A DNA stretch of 64,000 nucleotides, taken from Alentia gelatinosa. Taxonomy: Eukaryota; Annelida; Polychaeta; Phyllodocida; Polynoidae. The position numbers and the translations under genes were made by a program. The DNA lies in NCBI GenBank assembly GCA_950022655.1, contig OX465579.1:179494303-179558302 (forward strand). The letters are read 5' to 3'. The notes beneath the pieces are model-generated. The model was not told where the DNA came from, made no database searches, and was given only the letters and a program-made list of their open reading frames with translations. Below, piece by piece: positions 24,061-33,671 of the stretch. Positions within the stretch are counted from its first letter, which is position 1. Every line of letters starts with the position of its first letter.

Positions 24061-24129
24061 CCATATAATCTTTGGTAGACTTTTATATCATCTTCCCTAA
24101 AACTTTAGTTTTCTTTCCTTCTCTCTGTT

Positions 24130-24806
24130 CAGGATCTTGCGGTACTTGCTGTCTTACTTCTTATATTTGTTGCATGTAGCTCCGCCTGTTATAGGTTTCT
24201 GAGGATTGCCCTTTTGGAAAGTCTTTATGCAACGCACTTTAAATCATATGTATCCTGTATTTACAACACATGTACCTTGTGGGTGTCCACCTACTTGTTT
24301 CAGCAGTGTCGATTGAAGGTTAATTACTTGGTGTGTTAGAATAATGGCATTTGGGACCTGCAGTGAAACTGAACAAAATTATTTAAAACCTAAAAGTATC
24401 ACCTTCATTTCAGGTGGAGAAGTGGACCCTGGAGAATCCATTGTAGAGACCTGGCCATCAGACGTGGCACTGAAGGATGGTCAGGAAGGCCTGATAAAGC
24501 TCAGGCTGAAACCGGGAAGAAATTTCACCAAAATAAGAATATTAGATGGAGTAAGCCATTGATTTGTTTTCTGTGACACAAATAACAATAGATATCAGAG
24601 CCTGCTAGGAACAGTTCTTCTACTTTTCTGTCCACATTTATCAATGTGATACTTTTGTTATTGTGCCAGTGTTTTAATACAAATGTAACCCAACATGCAT
24701 TTGGTAGAAATGGAGAACAAAAGTCTATTTATGAAAGTACTTTTCCAAACCTTAGAATGCAATATTAAAAAAAATTGGGGATTCCATGTGAAAAATCTGT
24801 ACATAG
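24130..24806 (+). repeat. Segmental duplication, copy 2 (A2 part)
   Basis: This paralogue of 4190-4958 includes exon A2 and continues on the far side of element 2 at 37029. Two or three small indels are seen, the largest a loss of about 130 bp relative to 4820-4930. Confidence 0.8.
24414..24550 (+). CDS. Ig cassette 2, exon A2
   Basis: A 137-nt exon, acceptor CATTTCAG, donor GTAAGC, phase 1 in, phase 0 out. The protein is nearly identical to A1 (GEVDPGESIVETWPSDVALK), with one additional residue at the end (ILDG in place of IYG). The preceding visible exon in the chain is D1, which ends in phase 1, so D1-A2 joins in frame and gives a Gly at the seam. No cysteine is present. The near identity with A1 in intron as well as exon shows recent duplication or gene conversion. 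The downstream intron now contains the 12.2-kb element 2. Confidence 0.75.
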
Positions 24807-25337
24807 TGTAGTGGGACGGGAATCCAGCAGTGTTCGTTTGTTTCACGGAAGGTGGCGCGATATGCCGATCCTTACTGTGCAGTGATTCCGGACAACGCCG
24901 CACACGAGAGTGGCGCGGTGGAGACCGGGATTACGTAACGCTTAGTATATATACTCAGCGTTCACAGTAGGTTGACAGGCTGTCCTCGCGCGTCCCTTCT
25001 ACGGAACGGATCCTTGGGCCCTCACTTTGCAGGCGGGTTCTTGTAACCTTCCTGGTGGTTAGGCTGATCTTCCGGATTGGCCTATCCAGCGTTACCTAGC
25101 ACCCATGTGCTAGGGTACTGTACTTGTAGGGAAGATCTTCCAGATCTTTCCGGGAAGTAAGTGATTAATAAACATCCTTGTTTATTAAGTGACGTTGTTG
25201 TGTTATGTGTGAATAGGTCTGTGCAAACTAACCGAAAACCGAACCAACCTACGTAAGTGCGTAGGGTGGGATCCTGCCTGGAACTAGCGTTCCGGATTGG
25301 GGTCATCCAACCTGCTAGACAGGCGGCGACCACCACA
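24807..25337 (+). repeat. Element 2, 5' LTR
   Basis: 531 bp, TGTAGTGGGA...GACCACCACA. A TATATATA box is at about 24946-24953 and an AATAAA signal at 25167-25172, the expected U3-R order. A diverged relative stands alone at 44021-44537. Confidence 0.95.
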
Positions 25338-25338
25338 C

Positions 25339-25354
25339 TGGTGCCGTGACCAGG
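25339..25354 (+). other. Element 2, primer-binding site
   Basis: TGGTGCCGTGACCAGG starts one base after the 5' LTR, differing by one base from element 1. It is the presumed tRNA 3'-end pairing site; the tRNA was not assigned. Confidence 0.75.
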
Positions 25355-25391
25355 ATCCCAGGTTGCTTGCACAACCCGGGATTCTCGGTAA

Positions 25392-26852
25392 ATGCACGGA
25401 TCTGGAATAAAAACCAGATCTAAGGCTGAACAGGAGAGTGAAGATGGGGAGGTAACTTCTCAACAAACTCTTCCGGCCCGGAATGACGACAAGTCTCCAA
25501 AACCAGAGGGAGGGGGTGAAACCCAGAAGTCTGGCAAGGAGAAATCTCGGAAGAGAACCGCCGCTCAGAATCTGAGTTCGACGGTCCTGAAGAGTTTCAG
25601 TCCGGCGGCCGACAGCCGACATGGCCCCGCAAGGGATCTGGAGGGACTCAGTAAAATTGGGTCTCAGACAGATAGTCCCAGAGAGTCTAGTACTCCCCGG
25701 AATAGGTCTGAAAATACCTTAAGGGTATCTTCCGAGGAAGTTCCTGTAGGTTTCCTTGGACCCGAACTCTTAGCCGAGTTTGATAGGGAAAGGGAAGCCA
25801 GAGACATGTGTCGGGAACTAGAAGCTCGAAACCGTGAGATCGCCGAGAAGGTAGTCCAAAGGCACCATAACTTGGAAGAACTCTCGGTTCGCGAGATTGA
25901 GACTCTAGAAAAAATCGAGCGTTTAGACCAACATGTACAATACATGAAGGACCAAGTTCGACTAGCAGAGACAGAATCATCCCAACGGATGCCTATGTCC
26001 CAAGCTGGCTGGAGTTATGTGAGAGATCATCTATATTCCCCACCAGGAAGAGTAGAGGATCCAGAGAAGACCCCTAACAGATTCATATCTGGAACAAAGG
26101 GTGTAAAGACTCCTTTGGTTAGCTTCCGGCTACCCTCTGAGTCAAGAATGGGTTCTCCGAGTTCCGAACGTACTAGTAAAGCTATAGCTGAACTAGGGTT
26201 CAACTCGTTCAACCAAGTCCGGGAACAGGATCGGATCTTTAACTTGTCAATGGCGAGAGCTGACAAGGTTCCGATGATGCGCCCAGAGAACGCAGCCAGA
26301 AAAAACGCTGTCATTCCAAAACCTTACGGGAAAGGAATGGAGTGGGAACACTGGTTCGCGGGATTTTGTGAGAACATACAGTGTAATGGCTGGAATAAAG
26401 TCGATGCATTGCCATACCTCAAAAGAGCGTTGCGAGATGGACCCGGGGAAGCTGCACTTCGCGCTTTTCGCCGTTCCGGTGGTACGGAATGGGATGAGTT
26501 AGTGGAGGTAGCCTCATACTACTGTGGTCAGTTGGTAACGCTGAACCCCCGTTCCACTTTTTTAAAGAGAATCCAGGGAAAAGAGGAGACAACTCGCGCC
26601 TATGGGCTAGCTTTGCAACAAATGTTGTTAGAGGTTTACCCAGGGACGGGATTAGATTCTCCTGCGCTGCATGAAGATCTACAAACTCAGTTTGTAAAAG
26701 GACTTCGAGATGATGACGTGAGAGCGGAAGTCATCTCTAAATGGGAGCCCGGTATGAACTTCATGCAGGTATTGCGAATAGTAGATGCCTATGAACAACG
26801 GTGTATACTATTCGGAGTGTCAGGAAGCGGAAATAGAGGATATACTCTCTAA
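25392..26852 (+). CDS. Element 2, Gag N-terminal and capsid region
   Basis: 486 codons from the first ATG after the primer-binding site. Residues 1-110 are charged and low in complexity. Residues 130-200 are Glu/Arg-rich with coiled-coil character. The capsid part near residues 300-480 includes WEHWFAGFCENIQ, VEVASYYCGQLVTLNP and EVYPGTGLDSPALHEDL. This is the structural particle protein of a Ty3/gypsy element. The frame stops shortly after RIVDAYEQRC, whereas element 1 continues in one frame into the nucleocapsid. Element 2 lacks about 30 codons there and shifts frame, so the nucleocapsid (26785-27213) is in another frame. This is probably a deletion, because element 1 shows no shift at this point. 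Confidence 0.85.
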   Translation: MHGSGIKTRSKAEQESEDGEVTSQQTLPARNDDKSPKPEGGGETQKSGKEKSRKRTAAQNLSSTVLKSFSPAADSRHGPARDLEGLSKIGSQTDSPRESSTPRNRSENTLRVSSEEVPVGFLGPELLAEFDREREARDMCRELEARNREIAEKVVQRHHNLEELSVREIETLEKIERLDQHVQYMKDQVRLAETESSQRMPMSQAGWSYVRDHLYSPPGRVEDPEKTPNRFISGTKGVKTPLVSFRLPSESRMGSPSSERTSKAIAELGFNSFNQVREQDRIFNLSMARADKVPMMRPENAARKNAVIPKPYGKGMEWEHWFAGFCENIQCNGWNKVDALPYLKRALRDGPGEAALRAFRRSGGTEWDELVEVASYYCGQLVTLNPRSTFLKRIQGKEETTRAYGLALQQMLLEVYPGTGLDSPALHEDLQTQFVKGLRDDDVRAEVISKWEPGMNFMQVLRIVDAYEQRCILFGVSGSGNRGYTL

Positions 26853-27213
26853 TGTCCGCTCGATGGTACTCGGAAGAGGAGGCTTCAATAGACGGGGACG
26901 TGGAAGAGGTCGAACCCCTAGCTTTGGAAGGAACAGCGATGTACCTTCTGTGGCAGAGGCAAAACCAATAACCACTGATCCTGAAGGAAATTCCTCAGAG
27001 GTTATGAAGTTGTTGACCAAAATCAATGAAAGACTGAATCAGGTGGAGAAAAACCAGCTGGATGTCCGACGTTGTTGGCGGTGCAACAAAATGGGACATA
27101 TCTCTCCAGATTGTCCAGAAACCCGGAACGTTACTACGGTGGAAACATCTCGTAGTCTGCCTGCGTTGATGGTTGCCTCTCAGAGTGAACCGGAAAACAA
27201 AGGAGGGCTGTAG
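26785..27213 (+). CDS. Element 2, Gag nucleocapsid part (out of frame with capsid)
   Basis: Shared sequence with element 1 starts about codon 14 of this frame (EDILSNVRSMVLGR). An Arg/Gly-rich stretch follows (GGFNRRGRGRGR), then a zinc knuckle CWRCNKMGHISPDC of the Cx2Cx4Hx4C type, which binds RNA in Gag proteins. The ATG at 26785 lies within the capsid ORF and is probably not a genuine start; the segment is the continuation of Gag after a frame change. Confidence 0.8.
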   Translation: MPMNNGVYYSECQEAEIEDILSNVRSMVLGRGGFNRRGRGRGRTPSFGRNSDVPSVAEAKPITTDPEGNSSEVMKLLTKINERLNQVEKNQLDVRRCWRCNKMGHISPDCPETRNVTTVETSRSLPALMVASQSEPENKGGL

Positions 27214-27322
27214 CGAGTGGCAACACTGCGGTCCGGGAAGGAAAGTGCCAGGAAACACAAACCTGTGAGATGTATAAGGAGGAAAAAATTTCCAACTTAC
27301 CAGAAAGGGGAAGATACAAAAT

Positions 27323-27886
27323 ATGGTCGCAACGATTTGTAGTAAGTATCTTTCACCCGGGCATCCTTGTCTGCAATGGCTTTGTCAACGCGGATGGGAT
27401 CTTGGAACCTTAGATGGAATCTCACGGTTTATAAGACAACCGTCCCCTTTGGGAGGACGTCGTTGGTATGTGCCGGCTAGAATTCAAGGAAGAAAAGTGG
27501 ATCTATTGTTGGATACTGGTGCTAGTCGCTCTGTGTTAAACAACGGACTCTATCAGTCTCTTGGATTTGCGCAGGAATGTCATGTTCCTGGAGCCTCGGC
27601 AAAAGCTGCTAATGGTACTCATATGAGGTGCTATGGTAGTGTGATTATTCCAGTCTCAATAGGTAACACTGAATTCGTATGGGGTCCCATACTCAGTGAT
27701 ATCGAAGAAAGTGCAATATTAGGCGTAGATTTTCTCACCCTCTATGGAGGCTCTGTAGATCTACCCGATGGCACTCTCCGACTCAAATTTCCTGAGTTAA
27801 TGGAGGTGGAATGTAGTTGTCGACGGATCTCTTCATTGATTTCTGTCCGACAAGATGTGGGCATCCCCCCCCCAGCAGATGGTTAA
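27323..27886 (+). CDS. Element 2, aspartic protease region of pol
   Basis: 187 codons. LLLDTGASRSVLNNGLY contains the Asp-Thr-Gly-Ala active site of a retropepsin-type protease, which cleaves the Gag-Pol polyprotein. The upstream start (ATG at 27323) may not be real; pol is usually made by frameshift or cleavage. The frame is interrupted at a run of eight to nine C bases (about 27865-27873), after which the homologous protein continues in the next frame. Element 1 has no such break here. Confidence 0.85.
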   Translation: MVATICSKYLSPGHPCLQWLCQRGWDLGTLDGISRFIRQPSPLGGRRWYVPARIQGRKVDLLLDTGASRSVLNNGLYQSLGFAQECHVPGASAKAANGTHMRCYGSVIIPVSIGNTEFVWGPILSDIEESAILGVDFLTLYGGSVDLPDGTLRLKFPELMEVECSCRRISSLISVRQDVGIPPPADG

Positions 27887-30776
27887 TGTCCTGATAGCTG
27901 GGGAAGGTGACTTACCATGTGGAGATGCACTTTTCAAGCCAGATCCAGAACTGTTTTCTAAAAAAGGAATACAGGCCTGGGATACCCTGATCGGAAGTGC
28001 CAGAGAAGGATCAATTCCTATAAGTAATCATACCTCCGGGTTGATTAAATTAAGGAAGGGTGATACATTGGGCTGGGTAACTCTAGCTCATGTGGATGGC
28101 CTAGTGGACTCCAGTCCACAGGGAATCACACCTATTCCCGTTTCCGAAATAACCGGGGAAGATGGACAATCTAAACCAGAAAGGTCGGACTTAATAGGAA
28201 ATGATTATGAAGAAGTGCGGGTTAGTGCTATCGATACAGGAACGGGATCCCTTCCAGTTCCGAGTCCATTGCACGAAACTCTGGAAACTTTAGTTCAGAC
28301 GACAGATGCACTAAACAGTGGGGAACGACATGAACTAAGGATTCTTTTGAAAAAGATGGAGTCAATCTTTACTCGACCTGGAGATCCCTTGGGGAGAACG
28401 GATCGAGTAGAACACACGATTGACACTGAAGGTCATCAACCTTTCCGCCTTCCTTATCGACGGCTACCTCCGGTAAAACGGGAAGCTTTAGAAGAGGAAG
28501 TAGGGAAAATGATGGACCAGAAAGTAATCATCCCCAGTGCAAGTCCTTGGGCTAGTCCAGTGGTAATGGTTACTAAAAAGGATGGTACTTGCCGATTCTG
28601 TATTGATTACAGAAAATTGAATGGTATCACCCGGAAGAATGCCTACCCAATACCCCGGATCGATGAGAGTCTCGACTCTCTGGGAGGGAACCAGTGGTTT
28701 TGTACTCTGGATCTCCAGTCTGGATATTGGCAGGTAAAGATGAACAGTGGCGATCAGTCTAAAACGGCGTTCACCACTCATCAAGGGCTTTACGAGTTCA
28801 CAGTAATGCCATTTGGCCTCTGTAACGCTCCTGCAACTTTCGAATCCATGATGGATCAGATGTTGCGGGGTCTACAGTGGAAAAAGTGTTTGGTTTATCT
28901 AGACGACATAATCATCTTCGGAAAGAATTATGTTGAATGTTTAGAAAACCTGAGAGAGGTATTTGAGCGTATTCAATCTTATGGGTTGAAACTCAAACCT
29001 CAAAAATGTAAGCTGTTTCGCAAATCTGTGGAATACTTAGGACGGATAGTTTCCGGAAATGGAATCCGGGCAGATCCTTCTAAGTTGGAGGTAGTGGCTA
29101 ATTGGCCACGCCCCCAGAATATAAAAGACATAAGGTCTTTCCTAGGATTTTGTTCGTATTACCGCGACTTTATCCTGGGTTTTTCTGAAATTGCACACCC
29201 TATGCAACAGTATGTAGTACTAGATAAGCCAGGGAAGCAAAAAGAGATCCAATGGACTCATGAAGCTGAACACGCTTTTCTGGGACTAAAAAGAAAGTTT
29301 ACGGAGACCCCCGTATTGAAATACCCTCTAGCCCAGGGTCGGTTCATTCTCGACACTGATGCTAGTAATGAGAGTATTGGAGCGGCTTTGTCTCAGATAC
29401 AAGATGGTATAGAAGTTCCAATAGCTTTTGCCAGCAACAGCTTAAGTAAAAGTCAGCGGAACTACTGTACTACTAAGAGGGAACTCTTAGCGGTTGTGGT
29501 GTATGTAAGAAAATATCGACACTTCTTAGCAGGTGGAGATTTCATCCTACGTACTGACCATTCTTCTCTCAAATGGCTCTTTAACTTTAAAGACGCCGAG
29601 GGAATGATTGGAAGATGGCTGGCAGCTCTCTCCGAATTCGGGTTGACTAACTGCGAGATTGAACACCGGGCTGGAAAGTCACACATTAATGCGGATTGTC
29701 TCTCAAGGAGACCAGTGCGGAAATGTGGACGACCAGATTGCCGGGATTGTGGCGAGCATAGAGCAGTCATAGCTACTCTACGTTCCCAGAAAGTGAAGCC
29801 GCCATTAAACTATCAGTGGACACTAGAACAGATTAAGGAAAGTCAACAGGCTGACCCAGATTTGTTCCGGTTAACTAAACTGATAGCTAATGGACTCCAT
29901 AGGCCTACAGGACCCGAGATCTCGCCTGAAAACCGAGAATTTCGGAATCTATGTGGTCAATGGAAAGAGCTAGAGGTCCGTGATGGAGTATTATATCGAT
30001 GGAGAACCACATTGCAACCACTTAAACGTGCTCTACAACTAGTGGTCCCTCGAGAATTACGATCCGGACTAATGACCCTATGTCATGAACATAGGAGTGC
30101 AGCTCATCTAGGACGGAAAAGAACGGTAGCCAGAATAAGGCGTCGTTACTACTGGCCTGGAATGGGTGCAGATATTCGAAGATGGATATCTGGATGTTCC
30201 ATATGTAGCAAAGTCAAACCCGGGGTAGGACTCGGAAAGATGCCGTTACAACAGGAACTGTTTGGTGTCAGGTTTGCCAGAATCGCTCTAGATATCATAT
30301 CTGGTATCGACGAGTCAGAGGAAGGAAATACCTGTATGATGGTGGTGATGGATTATTACACAAAATATGTGCAGATCTATCCCATGAAAAATCACAAAGC
30401 TGCCACGTGTGCGGAAGCTTTAGTGAAAAACTGGATGTTGCCTTTTGGAACTCCGAGCGTACTACATTCCGACCAAGGAAGGGAATTTGAATCCCAGATC
30501 TGGAAAGAAATGTGTAGGATACTCGAGATTAAAAAGACACATACGAATCCATATCGTCCCCAATCAGATGGTATGGTAGAGAGATTCAACCGGACATTGA
30601 TCCAGTGTCTTCGGACCCTGGTAGATGAAAATCGGAAAAATTGGGATGAATTAGCACCATTTATAGCTCACGCATATAATGGGACCATTCATTCAAGCAC
30701 GGGGTGTTCACCTAATTTACTCGTCTTTGGCGAGGAAATAGTAATGCCCGCGGACATAGTCTATGGGGTTCCTTGA
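27855..30776 (+). CDS. Element 2, reverse transcriptase, RNase H and integrase
   Basis: 973 codons. In order: RT with MPFGLCNAPATFESMM and the catalytic YLDDIIIF; connection (FLGFCSYYRDFI); RNase H with DTDASNESIGAAL, KRELLAVV and LRTDHSSLKWL, all three acidic sites present; integrase zinc finger (H...H with CSICSKVK); integrase core with ALDIISG, HSDQGREFE and DGMVERFNRTL, the Asp-Asp-Glu triad intact. This makes the element DNA copy and inserts it. The ORF ends at TGA (30774-30776), where element 1 has a glycine codon, so the integrase C-terminus is cut off by a single nonsense substitution. Confidence 0.92.
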   Translation: MWASPPQQMVNVLIAGEGDLPCGDALFKPDPELFSKKGIQAWDTLIGSAREGSIPISNHTSGLIKLRKGDTLGWVTLAHVDGLVDSSPQGITPIPVSEITGEDGQSKPERSDLIGNDYEEVRVSAIDTGTGSLPVPSPLHETLETLVQTTDALNSGERHELRILLKKMESIFTRPGDPLGRTDRVEHTIDTEGHQPFRLPYRRLPPVKREALEEEVGKMMDQKVIIPSASPWASPVVMVTKKDGTCRFCIDYRKLNGITRKNAYPIPRIDESLDSLGGNQWFCTLDLQSGYWQVKMNSGDQSKTAFTTHQGLYEFTVMPFGLCNAPATFESMMDQMLRGLQWKKCLVYLDDIIIFGKNYVECLENLREVFERIQSYGLKLKPQKCKLFRKSVEYLGRIVSGNGIRADPSKLEVVANWPRPQNIKDIRSFLGFCSYYRDFILGFSEIAHPMQQYVVLDKPGKQKEIQWTHEAEHAFLGLKRKFTETPVLKYPLAQGRFILDTDASNESIGAALSQIQDGIEVPIAFASNSLSKSQRNYCTTKRELLAVVVYVRKYRHFLAGGDFILRTDHSSLKWLFNFKDAEGMIGRWLAALSEFGLTNCEIEHRAGKSHINADCLSRRPVRKCGRPDCRDCGEHRAVIATLRSQKVKPPLNYQWTLEQIKESQQADPDLFRLTKLIANGLHRPTGPEISPENREFRNLCGQWKELEVRDGVLYRWRTTLQPLKRALQLVVPRELRSGLMTLCHEHRSAAHLGRKRTVARIRRRYYWPGMGADIRRWISGCSICSKVKPGVGLGKMPLQQELFGVRFARIALDIISGIDESEEGNTCMMVVMDYYTKYVQIYPMKNHKAATCAEALVKNWMLPFGTPSVLHSDQGREFESQIWKEMCRILEIKKTHTNPYRPQSDGMVERFNRTLIQCLRTLVDENRKNWDELAPFIAHAYNGTIHSSTGCSPNLLVFGEEIVMPADIVYGVP

Positions 30777-31541
30777 ATGTCTACGGATGATCCTTGTCCC
30801 ATAGGATTTGTCGAAAAACTCAGAGAACGTTTTGAAGAGGGATATTACCTTGCGAGACGAAATCTGACGAAAGCAGCAGAGTGGCAAAAGACTGGACATG
30901 ACGTCAATCTTAAACCACGTAAGTTCCGAGTAGGAGACCGGGTTGTACGATACCACACTCCGTTGGTAAATGTAAAACTCGCTCCTAACTGGGACGGACC
31001 ATTCAGAATTGTTCAATTATTGTCAGAAATGACAGTAGTGATAGAAGACGAATGGTCAAGAAGGCGTTATAAATCCCATGTAGCTCGTTTACGACTATGG
31101 GAAAGAAAGCGTGAATGTTCCGACTTTGAAGTTTCACACCCTGCTACAAAGCGAGATGTGTCACTGAACACGGGTCCTACTGGGAAACCAGGGAGGTCCC
31201 GGGTTCAAAAAGCCGGGAAGCCGGGCGTCAAACCCCCGTCAACACGGCGGAGGCAGACCCCGATAGGGAAGTCCCGGTCAAAGGTTACCGGGGTTCCGAG
31301 TGGGTGCTCGCCTACACGGCGAAAACCGGGACGTCCGCGGAAGGTGATTCCTACTTACGCTAACCTAAAAAGGGAAGTGTGGGTAGAAGAAAAACCTGAC
31401 ACGGAAAAGTCTAAATTTGCTACAAATCGAGCCGTGTATAATAAACATGGTTCGAGATGTAGAATGGAGTCTAAAATAGACTCAAAACCCCGCCACAGCT
31501 CTCGATTAAAATCGAAGGCTGTGGTTAACTACAAAGAGTAG
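30777..31541 (+). CDS. Element 2, integrase C-terminal region after in-frame TGA
   Basis: The same frame continues after the TGA for 254 codons. It contains PCPIGFVEKLRERF, the GPF-type module (APNWDGPFRIVQLL, VVIEDEW, YKSHVARLRLW) and a Lys/Arg/Pro-rich tail. No chromodomain is seen. GPY/F modules in gypsy integrases take part in multimerisation and target contact. Readthrough of TGA or an ATG restart at 30777 is possible but unsupported. Confidence 0.8.
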   Translation: MSTDDPCPIGFVEKLRERFEEGYYLARRNLTKAAEWQKTGHDVNLKPRKFRVGDRVVRYHTPLVNVKLAPNWDGPFRIVQLLSEMTVVIEDEWSRRRYKSHVARLRLWERKRECSDFEVSHPATKRDVSLNTGPTGKPGRSRVQKAGKPGVKPPSTRRRQTPIGKSRSKVTGVPSGCSPTRRKPGRPRKVIPTYANLKREVWVEEKPDTEKSKFATNRAVYNKHGSRCRMESKIDSKPRHSSRLKSKAVVNYKE

Positions 31542-32110
31542 TGGTGCCGGGGTTGTCGAAAACACAACGAGAAGCAATGGTACGAAATGTAGATCGTTGG
31601 TAGTCAGTGACATGTCGATTATACATGAATGTTGATCAAATAGTTACCTTAAAATCAGTCGTTATGTGCCGCAGCCCAGACGTTGCTCTAAGGGACCCCG
31701 TCGAGGACCCTCTAGAGGCTGCAGAATTGCCGAACGCTCTGAAAGGTCTGATCCATTTACATGGAAATTAGACAAGCCTCCCATACTATCAGCGAGATAC
31801 ACGACGGCGATAAGAATTCCCACACTACAGGGAACTCGGGGTGGAGCTCAAAAAGGGGGTTTCCCCGGGTTCCGGAACCTGTGCTGGGTGATTGAAGGCG
31901 TGAACGAATCAAGTCGAGCGTAACGCTGACCTTTGGTTTCTTCACGCATGCGGTGTTGAGACGCTCAAGATGAGCCAGTCTCGACACGGTTGATTGGTTC
32001 GCGACAGTGAATCTAGGTCACTTAGGAGTATATAAGACCCTGTTTTTTCAGTAGTCTTCACTCTGTGATCGGAGTGGTGCCTAGCACCACAGGAGTCGGG
32101 CGGTAGCAGA
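31542..32110 (+). other. Element 2, spacer between pol and the extra ORFs
   Basis: 570 bp. ORFs on both strands are short and without motifs. A possible TATA-like TATATAAGA is at about 32028-32036, roughly 80 bp before the ATG at 32111. This would allow an internal transcript for the extra region, but it is only a motif. Confidence 0.4.
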
Positions 32111-32749
32111 ATGGCTGACCGTGCCCCGTCTACGGAGGGTGAGCGCGAGCTCCCCTCACCCCTGCCCGGATCCTCAGCTTCGGCTGAGCGGGGGGCAGAT
32201 CTGGACGATGATGCTTTGCTCATCGGGTCAGATGATGGTGATTTTGACCTGGAAGGGTACGAGTCTGCGGACTCTGTTCTTCTTGGGGAAACCCGAGATG
32301 AACGACCCGGAAAGGGAAAAAGTCACACCGGGAAGAAGTCTGAGGCGGCCCCGGCCGCTAAGGGCTCTTCTGGTGCCCGTCCGAAGACGAGCTCAGTGAA
32401 AACTGAGGCCTCTGACTCGGATGTGTTTATGGCCGAAGGTTCCGAATCGGAGCGTGATACGCCGAGGCGAGGCCGAGCCCGCCCGCGTCGTCACTCTCCG
32501 AGGAAGTCCTCCGAAGAGATGGGTTCCAGGCATGAGGTTTCAACCCAGAGCCTGGAACAAATGTTAGCTGGGATCCCAGATCCCAAAACGCGTGCCATAG
32601 TACAGTCAATGTACCAAAATTGGACTCCACCCGGAGTGGAGCTGGCGGAAGCCGGGACCTTTTTGGCCCCGGGTCCGGTAGCAAAACCCGGAAAGTCTGA
32701 GGCTGGGACAGAGACGGCTATGGAGATTCGTCAGTTGGTCTGTCAGTAA
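32111..32749 (+). CDS. Element 2, extra ORF X1 (acidic, unknown)
   Basis: 212 codons starting ATGGCTGACCGTGCC. It is low in complexity: an acidic patch (DLDDDALLIGSDDGDFDLEG) near residues 33-53, then Lys/Arg/Pro-rich sequence. There is no signal peptide or membrane segment. It ends eight bases before the next open frame, X2, which has no ATG and begins in another frame. X1, X2 and X3 are therefore probably one long reading frame broken by shifts. Not an env protein. Function unknown. Confidence 0.55.
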   Translation: MADRAPSTEGERELPSPLPGSSASAERGADLDDDALLIGSDDGDFDLEGYESADSVLLGETRDERPGKGKSHTGKKSEAAPAAKGSSGARPKTSSVKTEASDSDVFMAEGSESERDTPRRGRARPRRHSPRKSSEEMGSRHEVSTQSLEQMLAGIPDPKTRAIVQSMYQNWTPPGVELAEAGTFLAPGPVAKPGKSEAGTETAMEIRQLVCQ

Positions 32750-32756
32750 GACTGAG

Positions 32757-33671
32757 GTGTCAAAACCTCGGGAAGCTGACAAGACTGAGCCGCAGCTTTC
32801 GAAACAGAACCGAAAGCGACTCCGTCGTGCAGCCCGGAAAAGGGCTGAGGCGGAGCTAGAAAGGACAGGAGGTCAGCCGGAATCACGTGACTCGGAAAAA
32901 GGGAAACCTCAAACCGGGAAGCGTGAGGAGTCGAAGGGGGCTGAGTCGAAAGGCTCGGACAAACCCGCGGCGCAGGCTGGACCTAGTGTGGCTGACGCTA
33001 TACCGAGTACCCCAACAGGTGCCACGGGTGGCGGAGAGGTCAAGTGTTGGGGAACGGAGATGGACAAGGCTAAACCCCTGGTCCCATCCAACCCCGACAA
33101 TGATGACGGTGATTTCCAACCTGGCGTAAAGCGGGCTGGGAAGAGAACGGTAGCTAGACAGATACCCGCCTCTTTGCTGGGCAAGACTTACACTTGCCTA
33201 GAAGATCTCCGTCATGGAAACCGACATTACATCCCCGATGGTGTCGGTTTAGATGGAACCTCAGATGATGAGGAGTGGCTAGTTGACGAGGGTTCTCCCA
33301 ACACCTGGTACATAGACCGGGTGAAAGGAGTTTCCCGAGTTAGCCGGCTGAAGTACGAGGATCAGGTCAAAGACCGGATCGCGTACGCATGGCACAAGTT
33401 TGGGAACGGCAATCATTGTGTCTTCTTGAGTTGCCATGGGAGGGACAAGAAATTGTCACCGACCTACGCGACTGAAGGTCGTTACGCTAGGCACCTCGTA
33501 GAGGTACACTTAGCCGAACGACCATGGCTACAGTGCCTTGGCAAGAAGGGTGGTTCTTGTCAGGCTGGGTGTGCCAGTTCCAGGCCTAGTCAGACACATT
33601 GCCCGGGAACACCGGACTGCTGGTGCTGCTGCTCGGGAACGGGTCATGAATCTGTGGCAGAGATTCGTTGA
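32757..33671 (+). CDS. Element 2, extra ORF X2 (C2H2-like finger, unknown)
   Basis: 304 codons opening at a GTG rather than ATG. It is Lys/Arg-rich at the start (NRKRLRRAARKRAEAELE). Around residues 221-251 it has Cys-x4-Cys...His-x4-His (CVFLSC...RHLVEVH), a C2H2-like finger with unusual spacing. A second Cys pair (CQAGC) follows, and its His pair is in the X3 frame (RHIAREH), so a frame shift appears to cut through a second finger. Nucleic-acid binding is inferred from these motifs. I know of no named family with this layout. Confidence 0.55.
   Translation: MSKPREADKTEPQLSKQNRKRLRRAARKRAEAELERTGGQPESRDSEKGKPQTGKREESKGAESKGSDKPAAQAGPSVADAIPSTPTGATGGGEVKCWGTEMDKAKPLVPSNPDNDDGDFQPGVKRAGKRTVARQIPASLLGKTYTCLEDLRHGNRHYIPDGVGLDGTSDDEEWLVDEGSPNTWYIDRVKGVSRVSRLKYEDQVKDRIAYAWHKFGNGNHCVFLSCHGRDKKLSPTYATEGRYARHLVEVHLAERPWLQCLGKKGGSCQAGCASSRPSQTHCPGTPDCWCCCSGTGHESVAEIR

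Noticed and set aside
28488..28784. Antisense ORFs across pol of element 2 (also 29462-29770, 30717-31016)
   Set aside because: Shadows of the strongly supported pol frame on the other strand.
31757..32223. Antisense ORFs in the pol/X1 spacer as an env gene
   Set aside because: No signal peptide, transmembrane or envelope features, and on the opposite strand to the element.
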